NCBI RefSeq assembly: GCF_007990245.1
Contig: NZ_BJWG01000004.1
Coordinates: forward strand, 1-64,000
DNA from: Cellulomonas composti
Lineage (GTDB): Bacteria > Actinomycetota > Actinomycetes > Actinomycetales > Cellulomonadaceae
DNA: 64,000 nt
Direction: 5' to 3'
The translations under genes were made by a program, and so were the position numbers. Below the pieces are notes generated by a model. The model worked only from the letters and a program-made list of their open reading frames with translations. It did not search any database and had not been told where the DNA came from. Position 1 is the stretch's first letter; each line of letters starts with the position of its first letter. Positions 1 to 9,468 of the stretch are shown piece after piece.

Positions 1-1
1 T

Positions 2-529
<528 letters not shown>

Positions 530-553
530 GCCGGAGTGGCCCACCAGGGTCAC

Positions 554-595
554 GCGCGACGCCACGCCGCAGCCTCCCGCGGCGTGGCGTCGCGC
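554..595 (+). terminator. Hairpin terminator after surface protein gene
   Basis: A perfect 17-bp stem (554-570 pairs with 579-595) encloses an 8-nt loop (AGCCTCCC), 25 nt after the stop codon. There is no clear T-tract, which is usual for high-GC actinobacteria. Confidence 0.85.
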
Positions 596-777
596 ACGTC
601 ACGGTCGACGAGAGTTTCCCGGGCGGCCGCGATGCCGTAAGGTTCTCCTTTGGGTATGTGCGCGCTGCGTGCTGCCCATCCGAACCTCCTCGACGACACG
701 CTCCGGCGTCTGACCGGTCGCGTGCCGACGAGGGTGCTCGGGTGACGAACCAGCAGTGACGACAGTTAGCGGAGGAC

Positions 778-999
778 ATGGCGAAGAAGGACGGCGTCAT
801 CGAGATCGAGGGCAGCGTCGTTGAGGCGCTCCCGAACGCGATGTTCCGCGTGGAGCTCACCAACGGCCACAAGGTTCTCGCGCACATCTCGGGCAAGATG
901 CGGCAGCACTACATCCGGATCCTCCCTGAGGACCGCGTGGTGGTGGAGCTCAGCCCGTACGACCTGTCCCGCGGGCGCATCGTCTACCGCTACAAGTAA
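778..999 (+). CDS. infA: Translation initiation factor IF-1
   Basis: This 73-residue protein is the canonical IF-1, a single S1-like OB fold that binds the 30S A site and assists IF-2 and IF-3 during initiation. It starts [12 protein letters not shown] and ends GRIVYRYK, matching family length and ends. The ATG is preceded by GGAGGA at a good distance. It is the first gene of the alpha-type ribosomal cluster (infA-rpmJ-rpsM-rpsK-rpoA-rplQ). The 180 nt between the upstream terminator and the gene should hold the operon promoter, but I could not pick a convincing -35/-10 pair. Confidence 0.98.
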   Translation: MAKKDGVIEIEGSVVEALPNAMFRVELTNGHKVLAHISGKMRQHYIRILPEDRVVVELSPYDLSRGRIVYRYK

Positions 1000-1068
1000 C
1001 CACCACTCGACATCGCCGCCACGTCGGCCGGGAGCCCCCGGCAGGCTGCGGCGGCGGAGGAAAAGGCC

Positions 1069-1182
1069 ATGAAGGTCAAGCCCAGCGTCAAGAAGATCTG
1101 CGACAAGTGCAAGGTGATCCGCCGGCACGGTCGCGTCCAGGTGATCTGCGAGAACCTGCGCCACAAGCAGCGTCAGGGCTGA
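1069..1182 (+). CDS. rpmJ: 50S ribosomal protein L36
   Basis: This 37-residue protein starts [14 protein letters not shown] and is preceded by a strong RBS (GCGGAGGAAAAGG). Zinc ligands C11, C14, C27 and H32 are all present, so this is the zinc-binding (C+) form of L36. It lies 69 nt after infA in the same operon. Many actinobacteria also have a zinc-independent L36 copy elsewhere, but none is visible here. Confidence 0.97.
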   Translation: MKVKPSVKKICDKCKVIRRHGRVQVICENLRHKQRQG

Positions 1183-1335
1183 CGCCCGCGCACTCACCTG
1201 CCCCTCGGGGCACCCAGCGCACCACCACCTCGGGCCGTCAGGCCCGTTGAACCCTCGGCTCGGAGGCCGGGGCCGCAGGCAAGCGGGAGGGCGGTGCGGA
1301 CGACCTCCGAACGCAGTACAGGAGCCACCAGGCAC

Positions 1336-1716
1336 ATGGCACGTCTCATCGGAGTGGATCTCCCCCGCGAGAAGCGGCTCGAGATCGCACTCACCTACAT
1401 CTACGGGGTCGGCCGTACGCGCGCCAAGGAGACCCTCGCCGCCACCGGCATCAGCGGTGACCTGCGCGTCAAGGACCTCGGCGACGCCGAGCTCGTCGCG
1501 CTCCGTGACTACCTCGAGGGTTCGTACAAGCTCGAGGGTGACCTCCGCCGTGAGGTCGCCGCGGACATCCGCCGCAAGGTCGAGATCGGCTGCTACGAGG
1601 GTCTGCGGCACCGCCGTGGCCTTCCGGTGCGCGGTCAGCGCACGAAGACCAACGCGCGTACCCGCAAGGGCCCGAAGCGCACCGTCGCCGGCAAGAAGAA
1701 GGCCGGGCGCAAGTAA
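1336..1716 (+). CDS. rpsM: 30S ribosomal protein S13
   Basis: The protein has 126 residues and begins [15 protein letters not shown] chose this ATG over the in-frame ATG at 1294 because MARL is the conserved S13 N-terminus and AGGAG sits about 12 nt before it. The GVGRTRAKE helix and the basic tail ([18 protein letters not shown]) that contacts tRNA and S19 at the head of the 30S subunit are visible. The 153-nt gap from rpmJ contains small GC hairpins (for example TGCCCC-TC-GGGGCA near 1199-1212) that may form a leader structure. Confidence 0.97.
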   Translation: MARLIGVDLPREKRLEIALTYIYGVGRTRAKETLAATGISGDLRVKDLGDAELVALRDYLEGSYKLEGDLRREVAADIRRKVEIGCYEGLRHRRGLPVRGQRTKTNARTRKGPKRTVAGKKKAGRK

Positions 1717-1765
1717 CGCCCCCCGCTGCCGGCAGCCCGATCCGTAGAGAGAAGAAGAAGAGCAG

Positions 1766-2167
1766 ATGCCTCCCAAGTCCCGCACCAACGTGCGTAAGCC
1801 GCGCCGCAAGGAGAAGAAGAACGTCTCCCACGGCCAGGCGCACATCAAGAGCACGTTCAACAACACGATCATCTCGATCACCGACCCGTCGGGCGCCGTG
1901 ATCTCCTCGGCCTCCTCCGGCCAGGTGGGCTTCAAGGGTTCGCGCAAGTCGACCCCGTTCGCCGCGCAGCTCGCTGCCGAGGCCGCCGCCCGCCGTGCGC
2001 AGGAGCACGGCATGCGCAAGGTCGACGTCTTCGTCAAGGGCCCGGGCTCGGGCCGCGAGACCGCGATCCGCTCGCTGCAGGCCGCCGGCCTCGAGGTGGG
2101 CTCGATCCAGGACGTGACGCCCCAGGCGCACAACGGCTGCCGTCCGCCGAAGCGTCGCCGCGTCTGA
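1766..2167 (+). CDS. rpsK: 30S ribosomal protein S11
   Basis: The protein has 133 residues with the typical basic N-terminus, the STFNNTI core and the C-terminal [17 protein letters not shown] signature of platform protein S11. The RBS is GAGAAGAAGAAGAG just before the ATG. In many bacteria rpsD follows rpsK. Here it does not, and a strong hairpin occupies part of the gap to rpoA. Confidence 0.98.
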   Translation: MPPKSRTNVRKPRRKEKKNVSHGQAHIKSTFNNTIISITDPSGAVISSASSGQVGFKGSRKSTPFAAQLAAEAAARRAQEHGMRKVDVFVKGPGSGRETAIRSLQAAGLEVGSIQDVTPQAHNGCRPPKRRRV

Positions 2168-2173
2168 TCTCGA

Positions 2174-2211
2174 CCCGTGCGGGGCCGCGCTCGTCGTCGG
2201 CCCCGCACGGG
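2174..2211 (+). terminator. Terminator-like hairpin between rpsK and rpoA
   Basis: A perfect 14-bp GC stem (2174-2187 with 2198-2211) has a 10-nt loop and lies 6 nt past the rpsK stop. It looks like a full intrinsic terminator inside the ribosomal operon. It may act as an attenuator or mRNA processing site that sets the RNA-polymerase subunit level relative to ribosomal proteins (inference). Confidence 0.7.
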
Positions 2212-2317
2212 CGCAGTCGCGCCCAGAGAAGTCCCCGGCATGCAGACCGAGGCATGACCGGAGTCGCAACACCTGCGTGGCGTCATATGGCGGACGTCCG
2301 CTGAGAGGAATCACACC

Positions 2318-3328
2318 GTGCTGATCGCACAGCGCCCCACCCTGACCGAAGAGGTCATCTCGGAGATCCGTTCGCGTTTCTCCATCGAGCCGCTGGAGCC
2401 GGGATTCGGTTACACGCTCGGCAACTCGCTGCGCCGGACGCTGCTGTCCTCCATCCCCGGTGCCGCCGTCACGTCCATCCGGATCGACGGCGTGCTGCAC
2501 GAGTTCTCCACCGTGCCCGGGGTCAAGGAGGATGTCACCGAGATCATCCTCAACATCAAGCAGCTCGTCGTCTCCTCGGAGAACGACGAGCCGGTCGTGA
2601 TGTACCTGCGCAAGCAGGGCGCCGGTGAGGTCACCGCGGCGGACATCGTCCCGCCGGCGGGTGTCGAGGTCCACAACCCCGGCCTGCACCTCGCGACGCT
2701 CAACGACAAGGGCAAGCTCGAGGTCGAGCTCACGGTCGAGCGTGGCCGTGGCTACGTCTCGGCAGCGCAGAACAAGGCGTTCGACGCCGAGATCGGCCGC
2801 ATCCCGGTCGACTCGATCTACTCGCCGGTCCTCAAGGTGACCTACAAGGTCGAGGCGACGCGTGTCGAGCAGCGGACCGACTTCGACAAGCTCATCGTCG
2901 ACGTCGAGACGAAGGCCGCGATCTCCCCGCGCGACGCACTGGCCTCGGCCGGCAAGACGCTCGTCGAGCTGTTCGGTCTCGCCCGCGAGCTGAACGTCGA
3001 GGCCGAGGGCATCGAGATCGGCCCGTCGCCGACGGACGCGGCACTCGCCGCGGACCTGGCGCTGCCGATCGAGGACCTGCAGCTCACGATCCGCTCGTAC
3101 AACTGCCTCAAGCGTGAGGGCATCCACACGGTGGGCGAGCTCGTGGCCCGCAGCGAGGCCGACCTGCTCGACATCCGCAACTTCGGTGCGAAGTCGATCA
3201 CCGAGGTCAAGGAGAAGCTGGCGGAGCTCGGACTGAGCCTCAAGGACAGCCCGCTCGACTTCGACCCGACCGCCGCGGCCTACTACGGCGACGACGAGGG
3301 CGACTTCGTCGAGGACGAGCAGTACTGA
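2318..3328 (+). CDS. rpoA: RNA polymerase alpha subunit
   Basis: The 336-residue alpha subunit has a GTG start preceded by GAGAGGAA. The N-terminal assembly domain (about 1-230) carries [14 protein letters not shown]. The C-terminal domain (about 250-315) carries [17 protein letters not shown], the region that contacts UP elements and activators. The acidic tail [12 protein letters not shown] is typical of actinobacteria. The alpha dimer nucleates RNA polymerase assembly. A 9-nt duplication of CAGTACTGA occurs at the stop codon and again 23 nt downstream (near 3342). Confidence 0.99.
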   Translation: MLIAQRPTLTEEVISEIRSRFSIEPLEPGFGYTLGNSLRRTLLSSIPGAAVTSIRIDGVLHEFSTVPGVKEDVTEIILNIKQLVVSSENDEPVVMYLRKQGAGEVTAADIVPPAGVEVHNPGLHLATLNDKGKLEVELTVERGRGYVSAAQNKAFDAEIGRIPVDSIYSPVLKVTYKVEATRVEQRTDFDKLIVDVETKAAISPRDALASAGKTLVELFGLARELNVEAEGIEIGPSPTDAALAADLALPIEDLQLTIRSYNCLKREGIHTVGELVARSEADLLDIRNFGAKSITEVKEKLAELGLSLKDSPLDFDPTAAAYYGDDEGDFVEDEQY

Positions 3329-3403
3329 CATCGGCACCGTTCCAGTACTGATTCGGCCCGCCGACTCGGCACTTGACGTAGAAGACTTCAAGGAGAACTG
3401 ACC

Positions 3404-3928
3404 ATGCCTACGCCCACCAAGGGTCCCCGGCTCGGTGGCGGACCGGCGCACGAGCGGCTGATCCTCGCGAACCTCGCGACGCAGCTGTTCGAGCACGGCC
3501 GCATCACGACGACGGAGGCCAAGGCCAAGCGCCTGCGCCCCCTCGCCGAGCGCCTCATCACCTTCGCCAAGCGCGGCGACCTGCACGCCCGTCGTCGCGT
3601 CATGACGGTCGTCAAGGACAAGAGCGTCGTGCACGTGCTCTTCACCGAGATCGCGCCGTCCTTCGCGGAGCGCAACGGTGGCTACACCCGCATCACGAAG
3701 ATCGGCGCCCGTAAGGGCGACAACGCGCCCCTCGCGGTGATCGAGCTCGTGCGCGAGCCCGTCTCGCCGAAGCAGGCTGTCGTCAAGGAGGCCTCGAAGG
3801 CCGCCAAGCCGTCGAAGAAGGCCGACGAGAAGCCGGTCGAGGACGTCGTCGTCGAGGACGTCGTCGAGGACGCGCCCGTCGAGGACGCTCCCGCCGACGA
3901 GACCGCGGAGTCGGCCGACAAGGCCTGA
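3404..3928 (+). CDS. rplQ: 50S ribosomal protein L17 with acidic C-terminal extension
   Basis: Residues 1 to about 118 are a standard L17 ([20 protein letters not shown] onward). The protein is 174 residues, against about 120-127 in E. coli. The extra tail of about 50 residues is Lys-rich and then strongly acidic, built on repeated VEDV/VEDA units encoded by repeats of GTCGAGGAC. Such extensions are common in actinobacterial L17 and are probably solvent exposed. AAGGAG precedes the ATG. It is the last gene of the alpha operon, followed by a strong terminator. Confidence 0.98.
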   Translation: MPTPTKGPRLGGGPAHERLILANLATQLFEHGRITTTEAKAKRLRPLAERLITFAKRGDLHARRRVMTVVKDKSVVHVLFTEIAPSFAERNGGYTRITKIGARKGDNAPLAVIELVREPVSPKQAVVKEASKAAKPSKKADEKPVEDVVVEDVVEDAPVEDAPADETAESADKA

Positions 3929-3940
3929 CCCAGCACCACG

Positions 3941-3980
3941 ACGAAGGCCCGGTCCCGCTCGAGCGGGGCCGGGCCTTCGT
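3941..3980 (+). terminator. Terminator of the rpoA-rplQ operon
   Basis: A 19-bp stem (ACGAAGGCCCGG... pairing with ...CCGGGCCTTCGT), with one G:U-type mismatch and a 2-nt turn, starts 12 nt after rplQ. It may also stop transcription arriving from the convergent surface-protein gene. Confidence 0.9.
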
Positions 3981-4009
3981 GCATCCTCCATCCGCCGCTG
4001 GCACCCGGC

Positions 4010-4056
4010 ATCGTGCGAGGAACTGGCCACGATTTGTGGCCCATTCCTCGCACGAT
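4010..4056. repeat. 47-nt two-part palindrome, possible dispersed element or terminator
   Basis: The outer arms ATCGTGCGAGGAA (4010-4022) and TTCCTCGCACGAT (4044-4056) are perfect complements. An inner 6-bp stem GGCCAC/GTGGCC encloses GATTT. It lies 20 nt beyond the stop of the minus-strand Ig-repeat gene and may be its terminator. It is more AT-rich and differently organised than the other terminators here, so a REP-like dispersed palindrome is an alternative. Confidence 0.7.
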
Positions 4057-4076
4057 CCGGATGGTCCGGTCGGCGG

Positions 4077-7000
4077 CTACCGGGTGCGGCGGCGGGTGGC
4101 CAAGGAGGCCAGGGTCGCTCCGACCGCCAGGGCGACGAGCGCGAGGCCCAGGAGACCGGCCGGCGAGCCGCCCGTGGTCGCGAGCGGATCCGTGGCCGTC
4201 GTCGGGCTCGGGCTCGGGACCGGTGTCGGGCTCGGCGTCGTCGTCGTCGTGGGGTCCGGCGTCGGCGTGGGCGTCGGGTCGACCGCGAGGACCTCGAGCG
4301 AGGCGCTCGCCTCGTCGCCCGTCGGGCCGACGACGACGACCGTGTGGCTGCCGACGGCGGTGTCGGCCGGGACGGTGACCTCCGCCTCGAACGCGCCGTC
4401 GGAGTCCGTGACGACCGTGGCGAGCAGCTGCGGGGTCGAGTGCAGCCAGACCTTGACGCGCTGGTTCGCGCCGAAGCCGCCGCCGGACACCGCGAGCTTG
4501 TCGCCCGGGTGGACGCTGTCCGCACCGAGCCTGACGGTCGGGACGGGCGCCGCCGTCACGACGATCCGCAGGTGGGCGACCGCGTCCGCGCCGACACCGT
4601 TGCTCGTCGAGATCGTCACGTCGTGCGTGCCGACCTCGGTCGTCGCGCCCTGGATCGTCAGGCCGGTGACGTCGACTCCCGCGGGCAGGCCGAGGAACGT
4701 CACCATCTCGGGCCCGGGATAGCCGGTGAGCGTGAACGGCACCGAGAAGTGCTCACCCGCGACGACGTCCACGCGGTCGACCACCTCGATCCCGGCGGGC
4801 TGCTGCACCACGACGGTCCAGGCCAGCGTCGCCGCGGGCGCGATGCCGTTGGTCAGGGTGAGGGTCGCGGGGTGCGTCCCGGCGTCGGTCGTGCTCCCGA
4901 CGAGGTGCAGCGTGCCGTCCGAGGCGACCTCGACGGACAGCCCGTCAGGCAGCCCGACCGCGGAGGCCGTGGCCACCGGGTGACCGGCGACGGTGGTCAG
5001 CACCTCGTCGACGGTGGTGCCGGCGCGCACGGTCGTCGTTCCCGAGGTCACGGCGGGTACGGGCGGCGCCGTCACCGTCAGCGCGATCGTCGTGCTCGTC
5101 GTGCCGACCTCGTTGGTCGCGGTGACCGTGACCGAACCGGCGGGTCCGGCGTCGGCCGCGGCCGGATCGGCGCTGAACGTGCCGGTCGCCGCGTCGAACG
5201 TGAGCCAGGTGGGCAGCGCGCCCACCGACAAGGCAGGCGCGGGGTGGCCGGTCGCGGTCACGACGAGCGTCGCGTGCTCGTCGGCGAGGAACGTCGCGGA
5301 CCCCGGGGCGTCGATCTCGGGCGTCTCGCGCACGTCGATGACGACGTGCGCGGTGTCGTCGGCGTCGATGCCGTTGTGCGCGGTGAGCGTCACGTCGAAC
5401 CGGCCCGACTGCGCGGGCGTCCCGGTGATCACGACGGCCGGACCGGACTGGTCGATCGCGAGGCCCGAGGGCAGGCCGTCCGCGGTGACCGTCGGCCGCG
5501 GGTGCCCGGTGACGGTGAGCGTCACGGGCGTGAGCGGCACGCCGAGGTCGGCGGTGACGGACCCGGGTGCGACGAGCGTGGCCGGAGCCTCGACCTCGAT
5601 GCGCCAGGTCGTCGTGATCGGGTCCGTCGTGCCGTTGTCGAGCGTGAGCGTCACGTCCGACGACCCGGCGACGGTGGGCGTCCCGACGAGCGAGACGTCC
5701 GTGCCGTCGACCTCGAGCGAGAGCCCGTCGGGCAGGTCCGACGCCGACACGTCCGGCGTCGGGAACCCGGCGAGGCCGAACACGGGCTCGTCCACCGCGA
5801 CACCGACGCGCACGTGGGTCGTCGCGGGGGCGGGCGAGAGCGCCGGCGTCGAGGTGACACGCACGGCCACGTACGCGGTTGCCGAGACACCCGCGGTGTT
5901 CGTCGCGGTCAACTCCACCTGCGACGTGCCGGTCGTCAGCGGCGTGCCGACGATCTCGGTCCCGTCCGCGGCGAGCGAGAGCCCGTCGGGCAGCCCGACC
6001 GCGGTCAACGTCGCCTGCGGGTAGCCCGCGACGGTGACCGGGATCGAGGCGGGGACGCCCACGGGCAGGTCGGCGGCGGCTGGTGCGCTGACCGTCGGCA
6101 GGGTCCACACGTCGAGAGCCAGCCCACCGGTCGCGGGCTCGCCGAGCCCGTTGTCGGCGGTGAGCGTGACGGTGACGATCCCGCCGCCGGTGGTGGGGGT
6201 ACCGGCGATCTGGACGTCGCCGTTCGGCAGGAGCGTCGCCGTGAGTCCGACGGGCAGGGATCCGGCGTCGACGGTCGGGGTCGGCACGCCCGTGGTGCTC
6301 GCGACGACCTGCGAGAACAGCTGGCCGACGACGGCGGACAGCGAGGTCTGCGTCATCGTCAGCGTCGCGGGTGTGGTGACCCGGATCGTGACGCCGGCCG
6401 TGTCGGTGCCCGACGCATTCGTGGCGGTGACGGTGAACGGCCCGACCGTCCCGGCCGCGTTCGTCGGCGGCGTACCCGAGAACGCGCCTGTCGCGGGGTC
6501 GAACGACAGCCACGCCGGCAGCGTGCCGGTCACGGTGAACGTGGGCGCCTCGTGGCCCGTAACGGCAGGCGTGAGGGACGACGTCACACCGGCGGGGAAG
6601 TCGGCCGCGTACGCGTCGAGCGAGAAGGCCGGCGCGAGCAGCGCGCGGACCGTGACGAGCGTCGAGACGGGCGTGCCGACGCCGTTGTCCGCCCACACGC
6701 GCACGCTCGTCGTGCCCGTCGCGGTGGGCGTGCCGGAGACGGTCAGCGAGCCGGTCGCCGTGCTGACGGCCAGGCCGGCGGGCAGCGTCGCGGCCGCGCC
6801 GTTGGGTGCCGTCGCGCCGCCCGCGGTGAGCGTGAGGGTCGGCGTCGGGTAGCCGGTCGCGGTCCACGTCGCGGACGCCGCGGTGCCCAGGGTCGACGAG
6901 AGCGTCGTCGGGCCGGTGAGCTGCGGGACGGCCTGGACGGTCCACGCCAGCGTCACGGACGTGCCCGTGCCGAGCACGTTCGCCGGGGTCAGCGTCGCGG

Positions 7001-8636
7001 TGCCCGTGCCCATCGCGGACCGTGCGGGGGTCCCGACGATCGCGGACGAGTCCGCGGACACCGAGGTGCCCGCCGGCAGCCCGGTGGCGGTCACGGTGGG
7101 CAGCGGGTCGCCGCCGCGGTCCAGGTCGACGTGCTGCGCGACGTCGGCGCGCAGCGTCACCGGCGCGAGCGCGGCCAGCGACGGCGGCTCGGCGACGACC
7201 ACCTGGAACGTCCCGGTGGCGGTCTCGCCGTTCGTCGTCGCCCGGATCGTCACGGTGGAGGTGCCCGTCGCCGTCGGCGTGCCGGCCAGCCGCACGCCGG
7301 TGGCCGTGCGGGTGAGCGTGAGCCCGGCTGGCAGGCCGTCCCACGTGACGGTCGGGTCCGGATAGCCGCCGACCGCGGTGTCCCGCGGGGTGAGGGCGAG
7401 CCCGCGCGCGACCGTCAGGTCGGCCGCGGCGGCGACGGACGCGTGCGCGCGCACGACGACGTCGACCGCGACCGGGGCGGTCCGGTAGCCCGAGTCGAGC
7501 GTCGCGGTCACGTGGTGGGTGCCGGCCGCGGTCGGGGTCCCCGTCAGACGCAGCGCACCACCCGTGAGCTGCAGCGTCATGCCGGGCGGCACGCCGCCGA
7601 CGTCGGTCAGCCCGGCCGTGGGGGTCGAGGAGACCGTCCCGAGGCCGACGGTCGCGGACTCGCCGACCCACGGCTGCGTCGGGGCCGTCGGCGTGAAGGT
7701 CACGGGCGAGGGCACGACGATCTTGACGACCCGGTCGACCGTCAGCGAGTTCGCCACGTCGGCGTGGATCGTCATGTCCCACACGCCGTAGCCCGTGCCG
7801 GGGTTGCCCGTCATCGTGCCGGTCGTCGTGCTGCCGGACTTGCTCGTCGAGAAGGTCAGCCAGCCCGGCTTGCCGGCCGTGACCGAGACGTCGGGGGCCG
7901 GGTTCCCCGTCACCGGGACCGTCCACGTGGTCGTCGTCGAGGCCGGGAAGACGTACTCGTCGCTGCCGCCGATCGACGGCATCTCGTAGGACGGCTCGCC
8001 CACGTTGGCGCCGATGCCCTCGAACGTCACGGAGACGTTGGAGTTGTTCGTCACCGCGGCGACGAGCAGGGTGATCGACTTGACGTGGCCGCGGTCGAAG
8101 CCGGACTGGAACGACAGCACCGCGACGTCGCCGACGTACTCGGGCGTGTACCTGATGGTCAGCCAGTCGCCCGCCGGGCCGCCGGTGCGGCTCAGGCCGC
8201 CGACCTGCGCCACGCGGCCGTTCACGTCGACGGCCCGCAGGCCGAACGTCACGGCGCTCGGCTGGTTCGGCACGACGTCGCGGTACCTGAGGGTGATGCG
8301 ATCGGCGCCGTTCTGCTCGATGTTCACGCTCGTCGGCGCGGTCCACACCACCTGCGCGGAGCCGAAGTTGCAGCCGATCGCGTCCGGCACCCGCACGTCG
8401 AGCTTCATCGTGCCCGTGCCCATGGTGACGGCGTTGTTGCCGGACGGGCTGCACGTGTCGTTGCCCGGCACGAGCGTCATCGGGCCCATCGAGTTCCCGG
8501 CGAAGTCGTCGACGCTGAACCCGACGTCCGCCGCGGTCGCGGGCGATGCGAGCGCGCCGACGAGCGACGCGAGCGCGAGGACCGCGACCGTCAGCAGGGC
8601 GGTGAGTCGCTGGGCGGGGGGCACGGGAGAGCGCAT
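4077..8636 (-). CDS. Giant Ig-repeat protein, LATTG sortase anchored
   Basis: A 1519-residue exported protein. The start is the ATG at 8634-8636, preceded by GGAGGA; in-frame upstream codons lack an RBS and would bury the signal peptide. Order: signal peptide ending near PATAADVG (about residue 40); an N-terminal beta domain to about 215 with two Cys in a CSPSGNN/GCNFG context; then a long tandem array of about 80-90-residue modules resembling putative Ig (He_PIG/cadherin-like) domains, with recurring DGLPDGL...GTPT-type phrases; one IPT-like module near the end (SVHPGDKLAVSGGGFG); a Pro/Thr-rich wall spacer; and the sorting signal LATTG, a hydrophobic stretch and RRRTR. It probably acts as a cell-surface stalk or adhesin; the ligand is unknown. 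It is inserted between rplQ and truA, which are neighbours in many actinobacteria. Confidence 0.9.
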   Translation of the reverse strand: MRSPVPPAQRLTALLTVAVLALASLVGALASPATAADVGFSVDDFAGNSMGPMTLVPGNDTCSPSGNNAVTMGTGTMKLDVRVPDAIGCNFGSAQVVWTAPTSVNIEQNGADRITLRYRDVVPNQPSAVTFGLRAVDVNGRVAQVGGLSRTGGPAGDWLTIRYTPEYVGDVAVLSFQSGFDRGHVKSITLLVAAVTNNSNVSVTFEGIGANVGEPSYEMPSIGGSDEYVFPASTTTTWTVPVTGNPAPDVSVTAGKPGWLTFSTSKSGSTTTGTMTGNPGTGYGVWDMTIHADVANSLTVDRVVKIVVPSPVTFTPTAPTQPWVGESATVGLGTVSSTPTAGLTDVGGVPPGMTLQLTGGALRLTGTPTAAGTHHVTATLDSGYRTAPVAVDVVVRAHASVAAAADLTVARGLALTPRDTAVGGYPDPTVTWDGLPAGLTLTRTATGVRLAGTPTATGTSTVTIRATTNGETATGTFQVVVAEPPSLAALAPVTLRADVAQHVDLDRGGDPLPTVTATGLPAGTSVSADSSAIVGTPARSAMGTGTATLTPANVLGTGTSVTLAWTVQAVPQLTGPTTLSSTLGTAASATWTATGYPTPTLTLTAGGATAPNGAAATLPAGLAVSTATGSLTVSGTPTATGTTSVRVWADNGVGTPVSTLVTVRALLAPAFSLDAYAADFPAGVTSSLTPAVTGHEAPTFTVTGTLPAWLSFDPATGAFSGTPPTNAAGTVGPFTVTATNASGTDTAGVTIRVTTPATLTMTQTSLSAVVGQLFSQVVASTTGVPTPTVDAGSLPVGLTATLLPNGDVQIAGTPTTGGGIVTVTLTADNGLGEPATGGLALDVWTLPTVSAPAAADLPVGVPASIPVTVAGYPQATLTAVGLPDGLSLAADGTEIVGTPLTTGTSQVELTATNTAGVSATAYVAVRVTSTPALSPAPATTHVRVGVAVDEPVFGLAGFPTPDVSASDLPDGLSLEVDGTDVSLVGTPTVAGSSDVTLTLDNGTTDPITTTWRIEVEAPATLVAPGSVTADLGVPLTPVTLTVTGHPRPTVTADGLPSGLAIDQSGPAVVITGTPAQSGRFDVTLTAHNGIDADDTAHVVIDVRETPEIDAPGSATFLADEHATLVVTATGHPAPALSVGALPTWLTFDAATGTFSADPAAADAGPAGSVTVTATNEVGTTSTTIALTVTAPPVPAVTSGTTTVRAGTTVDEVLTTVAGHPVATASAVGLPDGLSVEVASDGTLHLVGSTTDAGTHPATLTLTNGIAPAATLAWTVVVQQPAGIEVVDRVDVVAGEHFSVPFTLTGYPGPEMVTFLGLPAGVDVTGLTIQGATTEVGTHDVTISTSNGVGADAVAHLRIVVTAAPVPTVRLGADSVHPGDKLAVSGGGFGANQRVKVWLHSTPQLLATVVTDSDGAFEAEVTVPADTAVGSHTVVVVGPTGDEASASLEVLAVDPTPTPTPDPTTTTTPSPTPVPSPSPTTATDPLATTGGSPAGLLGLALVALAVGATLASLATRRRTR

Positions 8637-8683
8637 GAGTTCCTCCGGTACGCGCTGGGCCGAACGGGTGAGGCCCCCGGCGG

Positions 8684-8754
8684 ACCGGCGTGCGGGCGGT
8701 ACCGATACCTGCGGCGGGACCGATGCCTGCGGCGGTACCGTCGCGGGCATGGGG
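8684..8754 (+). repeat. 18-bp tandem repeats upstream of hydrolase gene
   Basis: Two nearly identical 18-bp units (8701-8718 and 8719-8736, one internal A/G difference plus the last base) are flanked by degenerate copies at 8684-8700 and 8737-8754. The last degenerate copy contains both a -10-like TACCGT (8736-8741) and the start codon of the next gene. Confidence 0.75.
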
Positions 8755-9453
8755 GTGGTCCTTGTCCACGGCGTCCGCACGTCGCGAACGATGTGGCGTC
8801 CGCAGCTCGAGGCGCTCGACCGCGCGGGCGTGCCGGCGGTCGCGGTCGACCTCCCGGGGCACGGGAGCCGGGCGGGGGAGCGGTTCACGCTCGACGGCGC
8901 GGTCGAGGCCGTCGCTGCGGGCGTCGACGGGCTGGGCGGCCGCGCGCTCGTCGTCGGGCTCTCGCTCGGCGGCTACGTCGCGATCGCGCACGCCGCGCGG
9001 CGGCCCGGGCAGGTGGCGGGTCTCGTCGCGGCCGCGTGCTGCACCCGGCCGCGGCGCGTCCTGGTCGGCGGGTGGTCCGCGCTCGCGGCCGGGATCGGCC
9101 GGCTGCCCGACGGCGGGGCGCGGCTCAACGACGGGTTCGCGCGTCGGCTCGTCGGCGAGCGCGGCCTGGCCGACCTCGGCGCGGGCGGGTTCACGCTGGA
9201 GGTCATGCCCGACGTGCTGCGCGAGGTCGGCATGCTGGACCCCGTGGCCGCGCTCGGCGCGGTGAGCGCGCCCGTGTGGCTCGTCAACGGCCGCTACGAC
9301 CACTTCCGGGCCGACGAGCGCCGCTACCTCGCGGCGTGCCGCGACGGCCGGCTCGTCGTGATCCCGGGCGCGACCCATCTCGTCAGCGTCGTCGCACCCG
9401 TGTCGTTCATGCGCGTGCTGCTCGAGGCGCACGACGAGGTGGGCACCGACTGA
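8749..9453 (+). CDS. Alpha/beta-fold hydrolase
   Basis: A 234-residue soluble protein of the alpha/beta-hydrolase fold. Visible elements are the oxyanion-hole HG turn (LVHGVRTSRTMW), the D-P-G-H-G turn after strand 4, the nucleophile elbow GLSLGG with catalytic Ser, an acid in NGRYDHF and a late His in PGATHLVSV, giving a Ser-Asp-His triad. The substrate cannot be named. The ATG at 8749 was chosen because the fold begins immediately there and TACCGT lies 7 nt upstream, suggesting a leaderless transcript. It is divergent from the Ig-repeat gene and convergent with the uncharacterised paralogue pair. Confidence 0.85.
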   Translation: MGVVLVHGVRTSRTMWRPQLEALDRAGVPAVAVDLPGHGSRAGERFTLDGAVEAVAAGVDGLGGRALVVGLSLGGYVAIAHAARRPGQVAGLVAAACCTRPRRVLVGGWSALAAGIGRLPDGGARLNDGFARRLVGERGLADLGAGGFTLEVMPDVLREVGMLDPVAALGAVSAPVWLVNGRYDHFRADERRYLAACRDGRLVVIPGATHLVSVVAPVSFMRVLLEAHDEVGTD

Positions 9454-9468
9454 CGGTGCGCGCGCCGG

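Noticed and set aside
1294..1335. Upstream start for rpsM
   Set aside because: It adds 14 residues not found in S13; the ATG at 1336 gives the conserved MARL start and has an RBS.
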